Shown in pieces: positions 8,212 to 16,282 of a stretch of 31,680 bases of DNA. The first letter of the stretch is position 1, and the number at the start of each line of letters is the position of its first letter. The notes under the pieces are model-generated. The model ran no database searches, was not told the origin of the DNA, and was given only the letters and a program-made list of their open reading frames with translations. Position numbers and translations under genes: made by a program. Source of the DNA: JBDKTK01 sp039680225 (GTDB taxonomy: Bacteria > Desulfobacterota > Syntrophia > Syntrophales > UBA4778); contig JBDKTK010000240.1 in NCBI GenBank assembly GCA_039680225.1, positions 1 to 31,680 on the forward strand. The letters run 5' to 3'.

Positions 8212-10452
8212 TTACTTCCTGGTCATCGTGAATACGCCGTCCCAGTTTTCCGGCGGGCTATTCTTTAACTCATTGCACCTGCGGATGTAAAGCCCGGAGA
8301 CGCCGTCTCCGGGTTTCGCCTCCAGGGCCTTGTTGAACACCGCAACGGCCTCGTCCCACAACCCTTTTTTATAGAGGTCCAGGCCCTTGTTGAAGGTCTC
8401 CATGAACCCGGTCCAGGGGCCGGCATCCCTGATATCGCAGATGAGCTCGTAAATTTTCACGGGCACATGCTTGCCTTTGACCCGGACCGAATCGAGCTCC
8501 CGGCAGAAGAGTTTGTCCTTGATCTTCTCATATGTGTATTCGCTGACGACAATGCTGGTACCGTATTCCTTGTTGATCCCTTCGAGCCGGGCCCCCAGGT
8601 TCACGCTGTCGCCCATGACCGTGTAATCGAACCGCATGTCCGATCCCATGTTGCCCACGACCATGTCCCCGGTGTTGATCCCCACGCCGATGCGGATGAC
8701 GGGCCTGCCTTCCGATTCCCATTTTTTCTGCAGTTTCCCAAGCTCCGCCGTCATCTCGAGGGCCGTGCGGCAGGCCCTTTCGGCATGGTCCGGCTGGTCG
8801 AGGGGGGCCCCGAAGACCGCCATGATGGCGTCGCCGATGTACTTGTCGAGCAGGCCCTCATACTTGAAAACAATATTGGTCATGGCCGTCAGGTACTCGT
8901 TGAGGAGCCTGACCAGCTCTTCCGGCGACAGGCTTTCCGAGATCGTCGTAAAACCGCGTATATCGGAGAACAGGACGGTGAGGTCCTTCTTGTCTCCCCC
9001 GAGCTTGAGCTTGGACGGGTCCTTGAGCATCTCGTTTATGACAGAGTTTGTAAGGTAGTACTGGAAAGCGCCCCTGATCTTTTTCTTCTCTTTTTCCTCC
9101 GTGACGTACTTGTAGATTGTTATCCCGAGGTAAGCAGCGACACCTGTGAGGACCGGGTACACGAGATTGAGCCATAAACTGTATCTGGAGAAGATGAGGT
9201 AATTCAGCACAACATAAGCGGCCACGATTGCGGTGCCCAGGGCCAGTCCCTGCACGGCCCTCACCCGCGGGACTGCGATGCCCATGAATATGCCGACCAG
9301 AAGGATCGCGCAGAGGTCGAACAGGGCCGTCCAGGCCGGACGGCGGATGAAATTGCCGTGCAGGATATTATCTATTACGTTGGCGTGGATCTCCGTGCCG
9401 GGGTAGACAGTGCTGTAGGGCGTCACCCTGATGTCGTTGATGCCGATCGCGGTGGCCCCGACCAGGATTATTTTGCCCTGGAACAGTTCGGGGGAGAGCC
9501 TTCCTTTCAGGACGTCGGAGATGGAATAGTGGGGAAAGGTCCGGGGCGGACCGGCAAAATTCACCAGCATGCGTCCCGATTCATCCGTGGGTATCTCCAT
9601 TTCGCCGATCCTGACGGCCTCCACTCCCACTTCCGAGATCGTCAGGGACAGCATCGGCCAATCCAGGTATTGCAGCAGGAGGGCCATGGACAGCGGCATG
9701 TAAAAATCCTCTTTCAGCCCCACAACGAGCGGGGCCCACCTGATTACGCCGTCCCTGTCCGGGAACACGTTGAAGTACCCGCTGTTTTCGGAACTTCCGG
9801 AAAGCTCCGGGATATTGGCCGCGGCGGAATAACCCCTTATGAGGGCCGTTTCATCCGGCTGCCCTTTGACCTGCACGATCCCGTATTTCGCGCCCTCGAC
9901 CCCCTGCTCCGCTTTTTCCATCTCTTTCGTTTCAAGGTATTTAACTTCCTGGTCGGACATGTGGAAGAAAAACCCCAGGGTCACGTACTCCGAGGCCTTT
10001 ATGGCCCTTGCGAACAGGGAATCGGTATCGGCTTCGGCTGTTTTCTCTTCCATTATCCGCTTTATCCTGCCGTCATTTAAACCTGTCTGCTGCAGCTCTT
10101 TCGATAAGCCCCTGATGTCATTGAGGGAGTTCACGTCGGGTTCGGAAAAGACCACGTCGAACCCTATTGCCTTCGCGCCGTAGCCTTTCAGGGTCGTCAC
10201 CAGCTCTCCCAGGATGGTGCGCGACCACGGCCACCTGCCGATTTCCTTGAGGCTCTTCTCGTCTATGGCGACAATCACCACTTCGCCGCCCGGGTTGATC
10301 ACCCCCCTGGACATCATCCTGATATCAAAGGCTTTGTACTCAATGAACCGGAAAAGGTGCACGTTGGCGATGTAGAGGGAGATAGAGACAAATACGACAA
10401 GGACGCTGATCTTGAAGGGCGTGACGGAGTAGATTGATTTCGGGATTCTCAT
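8212..10452 (-). CDS. CHASE2-domain class III adenylate cyclase
   Basis: Membrane signalling enzyme predicted to make cAMP. Residues 14-34 are a membrane segment, about 40-360 a periplasmic CHASE2 sensor (AIDEKSLKEIGRWPWSR, GFDVVFSEPD, VGATAIGINDIRVTP), about 375-447 three membrane helices, and about 480-660 a cyclase domain. Catalytic residues are complete: metal Asp D497 (LFSDIRGFT) and D541 (KYIGDA), adenine-side K537, and transition-state N618 and R622 (GDSVNLGARL). Residues about 680-730 look like one TPR-type repeat. Architecture and 746-residue length fit the family. It starts the minus-strand envelope run; upstream spacing to its start shows only a weak ribosome binding site. What it senses is unknown. 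Confidence 0.93.
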   Translation of the reverse strand: MRIPKSIYSVTPFKISVLVVFVSISLYIANVHLFRFIEYKAFDIRMMSRGVINPGGEVVIVAIDEKSLKEIGRWPWSRTILGELVTTLKGYGAKAIGFDVVFSEPDVNSLNDIRGLSKELQQTGLNDGRIKRIMEEKTAEADTDSLFARAIKASEYVTLGFFFHMSDQEVKYLETKEMEKAEQGVEGAKYGIVQVKGQPDETALIRGYSAAANIPELSGSSENSGYFNVFPDRDGVIRWAPLVVGLKEDFYMPLSMALLLQYLDWPMLSLTISEVGVEAVRIGEMEIPTDESGRMLVNFAGPPRTFPHYSISDVLKGRLSPELFQGKIILVGATAIGINDIRVTPYSTVYPGTEIHANVIDNILHGNFIRRPAWTALFDLCAILLVGIFMGIAVPRVRAVQGLALGTAIVAAYVVLNYLIFSRYSLWLNLVYPVLTGVAAYLGITIYKYVTEEKEKKKIRGAFQYYLTNSVINEMLKDPSKLKLGGDKKDLTVLFSDIRGFTTISESLSPEELVRLLNEYLTAMTNIVFKYEGLLDKYIGDAIMAVFGAPLDQPDHAERACRTALEMTAELGKLQKKWESEGRPVIRIGVGINTGDMVVGNMGSDMRFDYTVMGDSVNLGARLEGINKEYGTSIVVSEYTYEKIKDKLFCRELDSVRVKGKHVPVKIYELICDIRDAGPWTGFMETFNKGLDLYKKGLWDEAVAVFNKALEAKPGDGVSGLYIRRCNELKNSPPENWDGVFTMTRK

Positions 10453-10531
10453 CAGTATGCGAAATCCTGCCGGGACCGTTTGAATTCAGTTTTCATGTCA
10501 GTTTCAAATTTGGCGGAAAAAGGATAAAATC

Positions 10532-10559
10532 TTGACAAAGAGTGACCTGTTAATATAAA
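10532..10559 (+). promoter_or_regulatory. Predicted sigma70 promoter for tRNA-Thr
   Basis: TTGACA (10532-10537), 16 bases, then TATAAA (10554-10559). The predicted transcription start would fall about 20 bases before the tRNA. Perfect -35 and five of six at -10. Confidence 0.65.
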
Positions 10560-10587
10560 AAAACCTTTCTTTTGACCATATCTTCAA

Positions 10588-10663
10588 GCCGCCGTAGCTC
10601 AGCCGGTAGAGCAAGCGATTCGTAATCGCTAGGTCAGCAGTTCGATTCTGCTCGGCGGCTCCA
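10588..10663 (+). tRNA. tRNA-Thr, anticodon CGT
   Basis: A 76-base tRNA. The acceptor stem pairs GCCGCCG with CGGCGGC, the D-arm contains the AGCTCAGCCGGTAGAG pattern, and the anticodon stem AGCGA/TCGCT encloses the loop TTCGTAA, giving anticodon CGT (reads ACG, threonine). The T-arm has TTCGATT, and a CCA end is encoded. It lies alone and is transcribed away from the cyclase gene. Confidence 0.95.
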
Positions 10664-10665
10664 GA

Positions 10666-10695
10666 TTTTTCCTCTCCCTTGTGGGAGAGGAAAAA
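10666..10695. other. Perfect hairpin after tRNA-Thr
   Basis: TTTTTCCTCTCCC and its exact complement flank a 4-base loop (TTGT), starting two bases after the tRNA CCA. It is not a canonical intrinsic terminator in either direction, because the U-run is on the 5' side of the stem and A-run on the 3' side on both strands. It could still stop or process the tRNA transcript. Confidence 0.7.
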
Positions 10696-10699
10696 CAAT

Positions 10700-10766
10700 C
10701 TGAAATTTCAGAATCTGTTATATTTTCTTTAACAATCTCAAATCTGAAATTTGAAATCTGAAATCT
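10700..10766. repeat. AT-rich short-repeat tract
   Basis: Contains the 12-bp palindrome CTGAAATTTCAG (10700-10711) and two overlapping copies of AATCTGAAAT with the variant TTTGAAATCTGAAAT (10741-10764). No open frame of note. It lies between the tRNA hairpin and the end of the HIT gene. Confidence 0.6.
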
Positions 10767-10769
10767 TTT

Positions 10770-11114
10770 TCAGCCCAACCCGTCTTCCAGCTGCCTGCCG
10801 CCCAGTACGTGAACATGCATGTGGAATATAATCTGGCCGCCCTCTTTGTTCGTATTGACGACGGTCCGGAAGCCGCTTTTATCGATCCCCTTGATCCTGG
10901 CGACCTCCTGGACGGCCCGGTTCAGAGAGCCCAACAGGGCGGCATCACCCGGCTTGAGGTCCAACAATGTGGGGATATGGGTTTTCGGGATGATGATCAC
11001 GTGGACCGGCGCCATGGGGTGGATGTCGTCAAACGCAAGGATGCTCTCATCCTCGTAAACCTTGCTGCCGGGGATTTCGCCCTTCACGATCCGGCAGAAA
11101 ATGCAGTTTTCCAT
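10770..11114 (-). CDS. HIT-family nucleotide-binding hydrolase (HinT-like)
   Basis: Small cytoplasmic hydrolase of the histidine-triad superfamily; HinT-type members cleave adenosine phosphoramidates. The triad H98-x-H100-x-H102 in FHMHVHVLGG is intact, and the N-terminal CIFCRI (C4, C7) matches the HinT zinc-site pattern. Length 114 residues is typical. ATG with AGGGGG upstream. It follows hisA by 12 bp and is probably the last gene of the his transcript, a placement seen in several bacteria, where hisE or hisI might otherwise be. Confidence 0.93.
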   Translation of the reverse strand: MENCIFCRIVKGEIPGSKVYEDESILAFDDIHPMAPVHVIIIPKTHIPTLLDLKPGDAALLGSLNRAVQEVARIKGIDKSGFRTVVNTNKEGGQIIFHMHVHVLGGRQLEDGLG

Positions 11115-11126
11115 CTTCGCCCCCTT

Positions 11127-11855
11127 TTACTTGGATTGAGAGACCTTTATGGCCTCTTCAAGGTTGATCGCCCCGGTATAGAGGGCCTTGCCGATGATAA
11201 CTCCCATTATGCCGCTTTGCTCCACCTTCCTGAGTTCGCGGATATCCCGCAGGCCGGCCACGCCGCCCGAAGCGATAATGGGGACCTTGACCGCTTCGGC
11301 CAGCTTGCGCGTGGCCTCCACGTTCACCCCCGTCTCCATGCCATCCCTATTTATATCGGTATAAATGATGGAATCAAGACTAAATTGCTCGAACCTCCCG
11401 GCCAGTTCAATCGCCGTCCGGCGGGTCGCTTCCGTCCAACCCTCGACGGCGGCCATGCCGTCCCGGGCGTCTATCCCGACGATGATCCGGCCCGGAAACT
11501 TCGCGCATGCGGCTTCCACCAGCTCGGGCTTTTTCAGGGCGACAGACCCCAGAATGGCAAACCTGATTCCCGCATCGAAGTATGATTCAATCGTGGCGAG
11601 GTCCCGGATGCCCCCTCCCAGTTCGATCGGCGCTTTGATTCTGCCCGCAATCCTGCGGATGACCTCCCGGTTGCGGGGAGTTCCCGCAAGAGAACCGTCG
11701 AGATCGACAATGTGGATCCGCCCGGCGCCGGCATCCTCCCATCTCAGCGCGACCTCCAGGGGATCGGAGGAATAAACTGTCGAGCGGTTGAAATCGCCCT
11801 GTTTCAGCCTGACGGCCTGGCCGTCTTTCAAATCTATGGCGGGAATTACCAGCAA
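11127..11855 (-). CDS. hisA: HisA, ProFAR isomerase of histidine synthesis
   Basis: Cytoplasmic (beta/alpha)8 isomerase of step four of histidine biosynthesis. Hallmarks: PAIDLKDGQAVRLKQGD at the N-terminus with catalytic D8, HIVDLDGSLAG, ELGGGIRD, GIDARDG, YTDINRDG and ASGGVAG phosphate-binding segments. 242 residues is normal. The start is TTG rather than ATG: it gives the conserved N-terminus exactly and has GGGGAG upstream. The 93 bases before it, following the exported-protein gene, show no other gene. Confidence 0.96.
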   Translation of the reverse strand: MLVIPAIDLKDGQAVRLKQGDFNRSTVYSSDPLEVALRWEDAGAGRIHIVDLDGSLAGTPRNREVIRRIAGRIKAPIELGGGIRDLATIESYFDAGIRFAILGSVALKKPELVEAACAKFPGRIIVGIDARDGMAAVEGWTEATRRTAIELAGRFEQFSLDSIIYTDINRDGMETGVNVEATRKLAEAVKVPIIASGGVAGLRDIRELRKVEQSGIMGVIIGKALYTGAINLEEAIKVSQSK

Positions 11856-11948
11856 AATTATTCTCCCCGAGAAAATTTACTATGGAATACGATCATGCGG
11901 CGGGATTCTATTCCCGGGCGCTGCCCGAAAATAATGATGTCCAAACCA

Positions 11949-12650
11949 TCATTCCACTATCCTTTCGGCTGCGTTTTCGGGAACGCGCACCGGAAAGGTA
12001 GCCAGGATTTCATCGAGCCCGAGGTCGGCGAGTTCTTCGGAGGTCAGCCACTTGCCGCCGCCCTTGATGAAAGAGCCCGCCTGGAGCAGGTTCTCGAACA
12101 GCGACTGCTGCGTACGAGTGAAGATGCCCTTCCAGAGGATGGCGCCGTCGCTTGTCCGGACCAGGTAGACCCCGAATGCAACCGAAGCCGGCTTTTCCAC
12201 AGACAGGGGGTACCCCACCCTCTCCCGGAAGCAGAATACGTGCCCCGTGATGACGGCGTCGGCATTCAGGTCGCGGCCCACTTTCTGCAGGGAGGACACT
12301 TTCCACATTTTGAACGATTCGGGAGAAAGCGCAGACCTGGACTTTTCGGAGATCTTCCAGGAGACATCGCTGTAAACGGCGGTCTTCTTCACAAAGAGGT
12401 CTTCCAGGATCCTTTCGGACCCGGCAGGAATCGGGCAGGTCCGGAAGATGGCGCCGGTAACCGGGCAGCGGGCGCTGTCGCGGCCGTTGCCGGATTCAGG
12501 CGAGCTCCGGAAAGGAGCAACGGCTATGATCTTCAATTTGAGGTCAGCGGGAGATTCGGAACTTTTCACCTCGCCCCAGGCGCACAGGGGCAGGCACGCT
12601 GAAAAAAAAACCAGGAACGCTGCGGACAATACGGGAACGGATTTTCGCAT
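11949..12650 (-). CDS. Exported protein of unknown function, possible CsgG/GNA1162-like fold
   Basis: 233 residues, not confidently recognised. The N-terminus is a signal peptide (MRKSVPVLSAAFLVFFSAC); C19 could be a lipidated cysteine, but the position three before it is Phe, so the lipobox is poor. After it come KLKIIAVAPF, a segment with two cysteines, then DLNADAVITGHVFCFRERVG and FGVYLVRTSDGAILWKG, a pattern found in outer-membrane lipoproteins of the CsgG/GNA1162 type. The frame remains open 49 codons further upstream into hisB, but the signal peptide fixes the start; its ribosome binding site is poor. It sits inside the his operon between hisB and hisA, where hisH is commonly found. 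Confidence 0.7.
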   Translation of the reverse strand: MRKSVPVLSAAFLVFFSACLPLCAWGEVKSSESPADLKLKIIAVAPFRSSPESGNGRDSARCPVTGAIFRTCPIPAGSERILEDLFVKKTAVYSDVSWKISEKSRSALSPESFKMWKVSSLQKVGRDLNADAVITGHVFCFRERVGYPLSVEKPASVAFGVYLVRTSDGAILWKGIFTRTQQSLFENLLQAGSFIKGGGKWLTSEELADLGLDEILATFPVRVPENAAERIVE

Positions 12651-12675
12651 ATGACACCGATAAGGACCGAGAGGT

Positions 12676-13257
12676 TTATAATTTGCCTTTAGTGGACGGG
12701 ACACCCTGGATCCTGTTGTTGAAGGAAACGGCCCGGCTAAGGGCGAGGCCAAAGGCCTTGAAAACGGCCTCTGCCTTGTGGTGGTTGTTTCTACCATAAC
12801 GTATATTCACGTGCAAGGCTATTTCGGCGTGATCGGTGAAGGACTTGAAGAAGTCGGAAAAAATATTGGGATCGAAATCCTTTATCTTGCGGTTGAAATC
12901 GGCGTTGAAAACAAGGTAGGGCCGGCCGGATATATCGAGGTCCACCGAACAGAGAGTCTCGTCCATCGGGACGGTTGCCGAACCGTAACGGCTGATGCCC
13001 TTCTTGTCGCCCAGCGCCTTTTTCAGGGCGTCCCCCAGGCAGATCCCGACATCTTCGACGAGGTGGTGATAATCGACATTAATGTCGCCGCTGCTCTTCA
13101 CGTCCAGGTCGATCAGGCCGTGCCGGGAAAAAAGCGTGAGCATGTGGTCCAGGAACGGGATCGTCGTGCGCACGTTGGATTTTCCCGTCCCGTCCAGGTT
13201 CAAGGCGAGAGAAATGGATGTCTCCGAAGTTTTCCTGCTCAGCTTGGCCTTTCTCAT
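12676..13257 (-). CDS. hisB: HisB, imidazoleglycerol-phosphate dehydratase
   Basis: Manganese-dependent dehydratase, step six of histidine synthesis. Key motifs are FLDHM (35-39), the metal-binding HHLVED (64-69), SGRPY, and NNHHKAEA with H159, H160 and E163. 193 residues corresponds to the monofunctional dehydratase, without the phosphatase domain of E. coli HisB. ATG with AAGGTG upstream. Lies 50 bp after hisG in the same orientation. Confidence 0.97.
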   Translation of the reverse strand: MRKAKLSRKTSETSISLALNLDGTGKSNVRTTIPFLDHMLTLFSRHGLIDLDVKSSGDINVDYHHLVEDVGICLGDALKKALGDKKGISRYGSATVPMDETLCSVDLDISGRPYLVFNADFNRKIKDFDPNIFSDFFKSFTDHAEIALHVNIRYGRNNHHKAEAVFKAFGLALSRAVSFNNRIQGVPSTKGKL

Positions 13258-13307
13258 GTTTCACCTTTCAGATAATTATTTGCGCAGAGCGTTAATCCGA
13301 TAACCCG

Positions 13308-14189
13308 CTAAATCAGTTTGTTCAGGGGATATTCTATTATCCCCTCCCCGCCCGCCTCCTGCAGCAGCGGGATCAGTTCCCTCACAACGTTCTTGTCGAT
13401 TATTGTCTCCACCGCAAACCACTCTTCATTGTAGAGGCTGGATATCGTCGGGGCCTTGAGCGAGGGCAACAGCAGAATTATCCGGCCGAGGTTTTCCTTC
13501 GCCACATTGAGCTTGATGCCGACCTTCTCCATTGCCTGCAGAGAGCTCTTCAGGAGTATTTTTATCTGCTCGATCTTCCGCCGCTTCCAGGGGTCGTTCC
13601 AGGCAGCCCTGTTGGCGATCAGCTGCGTGTTGGTCGACATCAACTCGTGGATTATCCTGAGCTTGTTGGCCCTGATGGTGCTTCCGGTTTCCGTCACCTC
13701 AACGATTGCGTCGACCAGGTTCTCGACCACCTTCGCCTCCGTCGCTCCCCAGGAGAATTCCACATGGACCTTGATATTGCGTTCGGCGAAATACCGCTTC
13801 GTAAATTCGACGAGCTCCGTGGAAATCCTCTTCCCCTGCAGGTCCTCGATTTTCTGCAGGGGGGAATCCTGGCGGACGACGAGCACCCACCTGGCCTTCC
13901 CCGCGGATGCCTTTGAATAGATCAGGTCGTCGACAACATGGACATCGGAGTTGTTTTCCAGGATCCAGTCCCTCCCGGTCAGCCCCAGGTCGAGCGTGCC
14001 CTCTTCGACATAGCGGGACATTTCCTGGGCCCTCACGAGAGAGCACGATATCTCATCGTCGTCGATATCGGGGAAATAGCTCCTGCTGTCGTATGTGATC
14101 CTCCAGCCTGCCCGTTTGAAAAGATCGATGGTATTGGCTTCCAGGCTCCCCTTGGGGATTCCCAGTTTCAGCCTGTTGTTATTGTTCAT
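13308..14189 (-). CDS. hisG: HisG, ATP phosphoribosyltransferase (long form)
   Basis: First and committed step of histidine synthesis, cytoplasmic. KLGIPKGSLEANTIDLFKRAGW at the start, GTLDLGLTGRDWI near residue 65-77 and the phosphate-binding VEVTETGSTIRANKL near 165-180 are all present. At 293 residues it is the long form, with a C-terminal ACT-like regulatory domain (LNVAKENLGRIILLLPSLKAPTISSL), so it should be inhibited by histidine and not need HisZ. The ATG overlaps the hisI stop as ATGA, and GGAGGA lies upstream: strong coupling with hisI. Confidence 0.97.
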   Translation of the reverse strand: MNNNNRLKLGIPKGSLEANTIDLFKRAGWRITYDSRSYFPDIDDDEISCSLVRAQEMSRYVEEGTLDLGLTGRDWILENNSDVHVVDDLIYSKASAGKARWVLVVRQDSPLQKIEDLQGKRISTELVEFTKRYFAERNIKVHVEFSWGATEAKVVENLVDAIVEVTETGSTIRANKLRIIHELMSTNTQLIANRAAWNDPWKRRKIEQIKILLKSSLQAMEKVGIKLNVAKENLGRIILLLPSLKAPTISSLYNEEWFAVETIIDKNVVRELIPLLQEAGGEGIIEYPLNKLI

Positions 14190-14560
14190 TTATAAACTTC
14201 CTCCGGATTGAAGACCTTTTCCCCGGCAATCACGACTTTGCCGTTTTTAATTTCGCGGTAGAAACAGCTCTGGTATCCCGTATGGCAGGCTGCGCCGCCC
14301 ACCTGGTCGACTTTCAAAAGAACGGCATCGTTATCGCAGTCCACGTATATGCCCTTCACAATCTGGACATTTCCGGAAGTCTCTCCCTTGATCCATAGTT
14401 TCTTTCTGGACCTGCTCCAGAAAGTCGCCTTTCCGGATTCCAGAGTATGCAGCCATGCCTCCCTGTTCATAAAACCGAGCATCAACACGCTGCCGGTTTT
14501 GTAATCCTGGATTATGGCGGGGACAAGCCCGCCCTGCTTATCAAAATCAGGTTCTATCAT
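14186..14560 (-). CDS. hisI: HisI, phosphoribosyl-AMP cyclohydrolase
   Basis: Zinc hydrolase of step three of histidine synthesis. D74, D76 and D78 with C75 in YVDCDNDAV, and C92 and C99 in CHTGYQSCFYR, are the metal-binding residues. At 124 residues it is the monofunctional form; no HisE domain is fused. The frame extends to a TTG 31 codons upstream, but the ATG chosen has GAGAGGG and gives the usual length. First gene of the his run; its promoter must lie in 14561-14723, shared with the divergent gene, though I see no convincing one. Confidence 0.93.
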   Translation of the reverse strand: MIEPDFDKQGGLVPAIIQDYKTGSVLMLGFMNREAWLHTLESGKATFWSRSRKKLWIKGETSGNVQIVKGIYVDCDNDAVLLKVDQVGGAACHTGYQSCFYREIKNGKVVIAGEKVFNPEEVYK

Positions 14561-14723
14561 TTGCCCTCTCTCAACCGCGCTCAAAGCACTTATTATTTCT
14601 TTTCCCGAAACTTCTTGATTTTTACGTAAAAACCCCTTAAATAAAAACACCAATTAACGTAACGTTGTGTAATAGTTTAATAACTTCTTTTTATCAAGAA
14701 ATATTTTACCGCCTGGAGGGAAT

Positions 14724-15020
14724 ATGACAATCCTTGTTGGAGGAGCAGCTGCTTTGTTCCTGGGCCTCCTCGGCCTGATCTTCTGGTGGAGGGAATTTTT
14801 CATTCTCCTGAAAGGCAGTATTCCCGTATTACTGCTCCTGGGGGGCGCCCTCGCGGTCTATGTCGGCCTTGATGAGATCAAGGACAAAATGCGGGAGGAA
14901 AAGGAGCGGCAGGAGGAAGAGCTCAACAGGGCCAGGGAGGAACTGGAGAGAACCAAGGCCGAAGCGGAGAAATACAGGGAGGAGCTCGACAAGCTCAAGG
15001 AGCCCAGGCCCCGGGACTGA
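14724..15020 (+). CDS. Small membrane protein with coiled coil
   Basis: 98 residues, no family recognised. Two hydrophobic segments (about 4-24 and 31-49) are followed by a highly charged helix (about 50-95) with regular Glu/Lys/Arg heptads, predicted coiled coil, facing one side of the membrane. Good ribosome binding site (GGAGGG). Divergent from hisI. No partner gene is evident. Confidence 0.75.
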   Translation: MTILVGGAAALFLGLLGLIFWWREFFILLKGSIPVLLLLGGALAVYVGLDEIKDKMREEKERQEEELNRAREELERTKAEAEKYREELDKLKEPRPRD

Positions 15021-15036
15021 AACAGGTTCAAATCTC

Positions 15037-15063
15037 TTGACAACACGAGGGAAATTGCATAAA
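15037..15063 (+). promoter_or_regulatory. Candidate promoter upstream of dctP
   Basis: TTGACA (15037-15042) followed 15 bases later by CATAAA (15058-15063). Perfect -35, weak -10 and short spacer. If real, the dctP message would have a leader of about 200 bases. Confidence 0.35.
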
Positions 15064-15154
15064 GATCACTTCACTTTTTTTCAGAGCGGTTATATGGACA
15101 GCATCGAATCGGCAATAAAAATTTTAATCCTTCCAAAAAATTACACGTATTAAT

Positions 15155-15184
15155 GCCTGCTGTCCGCGTGGCGGGCCAGCAGGC
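15155..15184 (+). other. Hairpin in the dctP leader
   Basis: GCCTGCTG (15155-15162) pairs exactly with CAGCAGGC (15177-15184) around a 14-base loop. No U-run follows, so it is not a standard terminator. Just after it is the palindrome AAAGCGCTTT (15194-15203). Either could mark the end of the 14724 gene or a leader structure for dctP. Confidence 0.5.
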
Positions 15185-15234
15185 TACCCCGAAAAAGCGC
15201 TTTCAATCCCGTTTCATAATCTTTGTTATTAAAT

Positions 15235-15260
15235 CCTCCCTGAAGAAGGGTAATAGGAGG
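15235..15260 (+). promoter_or_regulatory. dctP ribosome binding site with a complementary CCTCC upstream
   Basis: The ribosome binding site GGAGG (15256-15260) can pair with CCTCC (15235-15239). An alternative small stem, CCCT with AGGG (15238-15241 and 15247-15250), uses part of the same bases. The arrangement could allow translational control, but a five-base match may be chance. Confidence 0.35.
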
Positions 15261-15265
15261 CTTCG

Positions 15266-16282
15266 ATGAAAAAATTTTCTATCTGCCTGAGTTTCATTGC
15301 AATCATAGGTTTCCTTTTCGCAGGTCAAACCTATGCGGCCACGAGTCTGACGTACAGCGTCTTTTTCCCGCCCAGCCACGGACAGGCCAAGGCGGCGGAC
15401 GCCTGGGCCAAGGAAATCGGGAAACGGACCGGGGGAAAGGTAAAGATCACCGTCATCGCCGGGGGGACGCTCACGCCGGCCGAGCAGAATTTTGACGGTG
15501 TTACGAAAGGGATCTCCGATATAGGCATGTCGTGCTTCGCCTATACCGGCGGCCGCTTCCCCGTGATGGAAGCCCTTGACCTGCCGCTCGGCTACCCCAA
15601 CGGCCAGGTTGCAACACATGTCGCCAATGATTTCTACCTCAAGATGAAGCCGAAAGAGCTGGCGGGCGTGAAAGTCCTGTACCTGCATGCGCACGGCCCG
15701 GGCCTCCTGCACACAGTAAAACCCGTCAGGACGCTCGAAGGCCTGAGGGGGATGAAGATCAGGTCCACCGGCCTGAGCAAAAAAGTGGTGACGGCGCTGG
15801 GCGGCGTGCCGGTTTCCATGCCCCAGGGCGAAACTTACGAAGCACTGCAGAAGGGGGTTGCGGAAGGCACCTTCACTCCCATAGAGACCCTGAAAGGCTG
15901 GAAGCAGGCCGAAGTAATCAAGTCCACGACAGACTGCCGCAGCGTAGGGTACACCACAACCATGTTCGTGGTAATGAACCTGAAAAAATGGAATTCCCTG
16001 CCCCCCGATGTACAGCGCGTCTTTGAGCAGGTCAGCACCGAGTGGATCGACGTCCACGGAAAAGCGTGGGACAACCTCGATAAAGAAGGCCGGAATTTCA
16101 CGCTGAGCCTGAAGAACCAGATTATCCCGCTTTCCAGGGCGGAAAACGCGAAGTGGAAGGCGGCAGTCAAGCCGGTCATAAACGAATATATTAAAACTGC
16201 CGAAGGCAAGGGTATTCAGGGCCGTGCCGCCGTCCAGGAGGCGGAAAGCCTTATTAAAAAGTACAGCAAGAAATATAAGTAA
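15266..16282 (+). CDS. dctP: TRAP transporter substrate-binding protein, DctP family
   Basis: Periplasmic receptor of a tripartite ATP-independent transporter for an organic acid or similar anionic solute. The signal peptide is at 1-24 (MKKFSIC..., cleavage after TYA). Family features include GKVKITVIAGGTLTPAEQ, the GMKIRSTG segment with the arginine that usually binds the substrate carboxylate, LGGVPVSMPQGETYEALQKGVAEG, and LPPDVQRVFEQ. Length 338 is normal. AGGAGG ribosome binding site. Its TAA overlaps the dctQ ATG by one base. The ligand cannot be told from sequence. Confidence 0.95.
   Translation: MKKFSICLSFIAIIGFLFAGQTYAATSLTYSVFFPPSHGQAKAADAWAKEIGKRTGGKVKITVIAGGTLTPAEQNFDGVTKGISDIGMSCFAYTGGRFPVMEALDLPLGYPNGQVATHVANDFYLKMKPKELAGVKVLYLHAHGPGLLHTVKPVRTLEGLRGMKIRSTGLSKKVVTALGGVPVSMPQGETYEALQKGVAEGTFTPIETLKGWKQAEVIKSTTDCRSVGYTTTMFVVMNLKKWNSLPPDVQRVFEQVSTEWIDVHGKAWDNLDKEGRNFTLSLKNQIIPLSRAENAKWKAAVKPVINEYIKTAEGKGIQGRAAVQEAESLIKKYSKKYK

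Noticed and set aside
10588..10766. Integration site of a mobile element at the tRNA-Thr 3' end
   Set aside because: No integrase, no duplicated tRNA end and no cargo; downstream genes are ordinary histidine-synthesis genes.
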